A DNA stretch of 64,000 bases, taken from assembly GCA_951230915.1 (NCBI GenBank), contig OX579634.1, forward strand, positions 40,747,570 through 40,811,569, in the 5' to 3' direction. The notes under the pieces were generated by a model. It was not told the DNA's origin and did no database searches. It saw nothing but the letters and a program-made list of their open reading frames with translations. The number at the start of each line of letters is the position of its first letter. Within the stretch, counting starts at the first letter, position 1. The stretch is from Antitrichia curtipendula. Its lineage: Eukaryota; Streptophyta; Bryopsida; Hypnales; Leucodontaceae. Positions 63,604 to 64,000 of the stretch are shown here, in pieces. A program made the translations under genes and the position numbers.

Positions 63604-64000
63604 TCATCGAATCATGTCCCAGATAGTTTTGGACTGCTGAAACGCAGACATGTCTGAGGAATCAAGAGTGAACTCTTTCACATCCTCCTTGTCCAACAGA
63701 GCTGTTTCTTGCTTAAGGAGGATCACAGCATTTGAGATGAACCTAGGTGTCGCAAATTGATCAACAAACAGGAGGGACAAAAAATTAAGTAACAAAAGAG
63801 TTCTCACAATTCAAATGAGACATTTTGTTAAGAACTAGAAGGGGAAAACGGAACACAAAATATGGAAACACACAAAAAGAGTGAGCAAAAATGAGGTACT
63901 CGAAGCAATCCAAAATATAAAAACTGATTGGATACTGCCAGCGAAAACTTGCGTCTGAGACAAATCGGGGATGATGCTTGAGATCGTTGAGAACAATGAC
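63604..64000 (-). CDS. 3' end of an unidentified gene (last two exons)
   Basis: Two joined exons run in from beyond the window: 64000-63936 (VIVLNDLKHHPRFVSDASFR, then W) and 63742-63604, with donor GCA|GTATCC and acceptor CACCTAG. The split codon gives Gln, and the frame continues FISNAVILLKQETALLDKED, then FTLDSSDMSAFQQSKTIWDM and IR-stop. The composition and matching phases look like a real, conserved C-terminus. I do not recognise the family. An alternative without the intron would read hydrophobic residues at 63807-63745 and is less likely. Confidence 0.55.

Overview
The window is nuclear DNA from a land plant, very AT-rich and crowded with DNA transposons. Genes are split by short plant-type introns (GT..AG, mostly 80-500 bp), and two decayed mitochondrial cox3 fragments are embedded. 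A complete three-exon SSNA1/DIP13 gene, a basal-body and ciliary protein, points to a plant with motile sperm. A bryophyte, lycophyte or fern is more likely than a conifer or flowering plant. The species cannot be fixed from the sequence alone.

Layout. 0.4-28 kb is a duplicated, rearranged repeat-rich block. It holds two direct copies of a cytochrome P450 gene with its upstream region about 14 kb apart (3.7-7.5 kb, dead; 17.8-21.5 kb, still open over three exons), plus a third copy of the upstream region alone (21.8-22.3 kb). It also holds an inverted duplication carrying the cox3 fragments (14.8-15.8 kb against 23.6-26.7 kb). 28-42 kb is mostly AT-rich intergenic DNA around a complete 14-3-3 gene (33.9-35.2 kb). 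SSNA1 lies at 42.4-43.5 kb. 50.9-53.5 kb holds a five-exon plastid-type DUF2358 (NTF2-like) gene. 56.0-61.0 kb holds a complete 16-exon gene for the DNA primase catalytic (small) subunit. The last 400 bp hold the 3' end of an unidentified gene on the minus strand.

The main discovery is in the repeats. At least ten elements of three sequence families share termini of the type CCCCTAAATGCCCAAGG and are flanked by TTAA or a one-base variant, the target-site signature of piggyBac. Two decayed genes in the window (10.4-10.9 kb and 39.8-40.4 kb) carry piggyBac transposase signatures: GG(V)DxxDQ, a DNFF-like block, KWW, and a C-terminal Cys-rich zinc module. The simplest reading is a past piggyBac-superfamily expansion in a plant genome, with short non-autonomous derivatives in intergenic DNA and in an intron of the DUF2358 gene. 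Other DNA transposons are also present: hAT-like elements with 8-bp target duplications (one nested inside a TTAA element), Stowaway MITEs (one in a primase intron), a 73-bp CACTA-like palindrome, several unassigned MITEs and an 850-bp foldback that could form a long hairpin RNA.

The intact genes are unrelated single-copy housekeeping or ciliary genes. There is no operon-like or cluster logic apart from the P450 duplication. All splice models are read by eye from reading frame, GT/AG sites and remembered family patterns, without alignment software.
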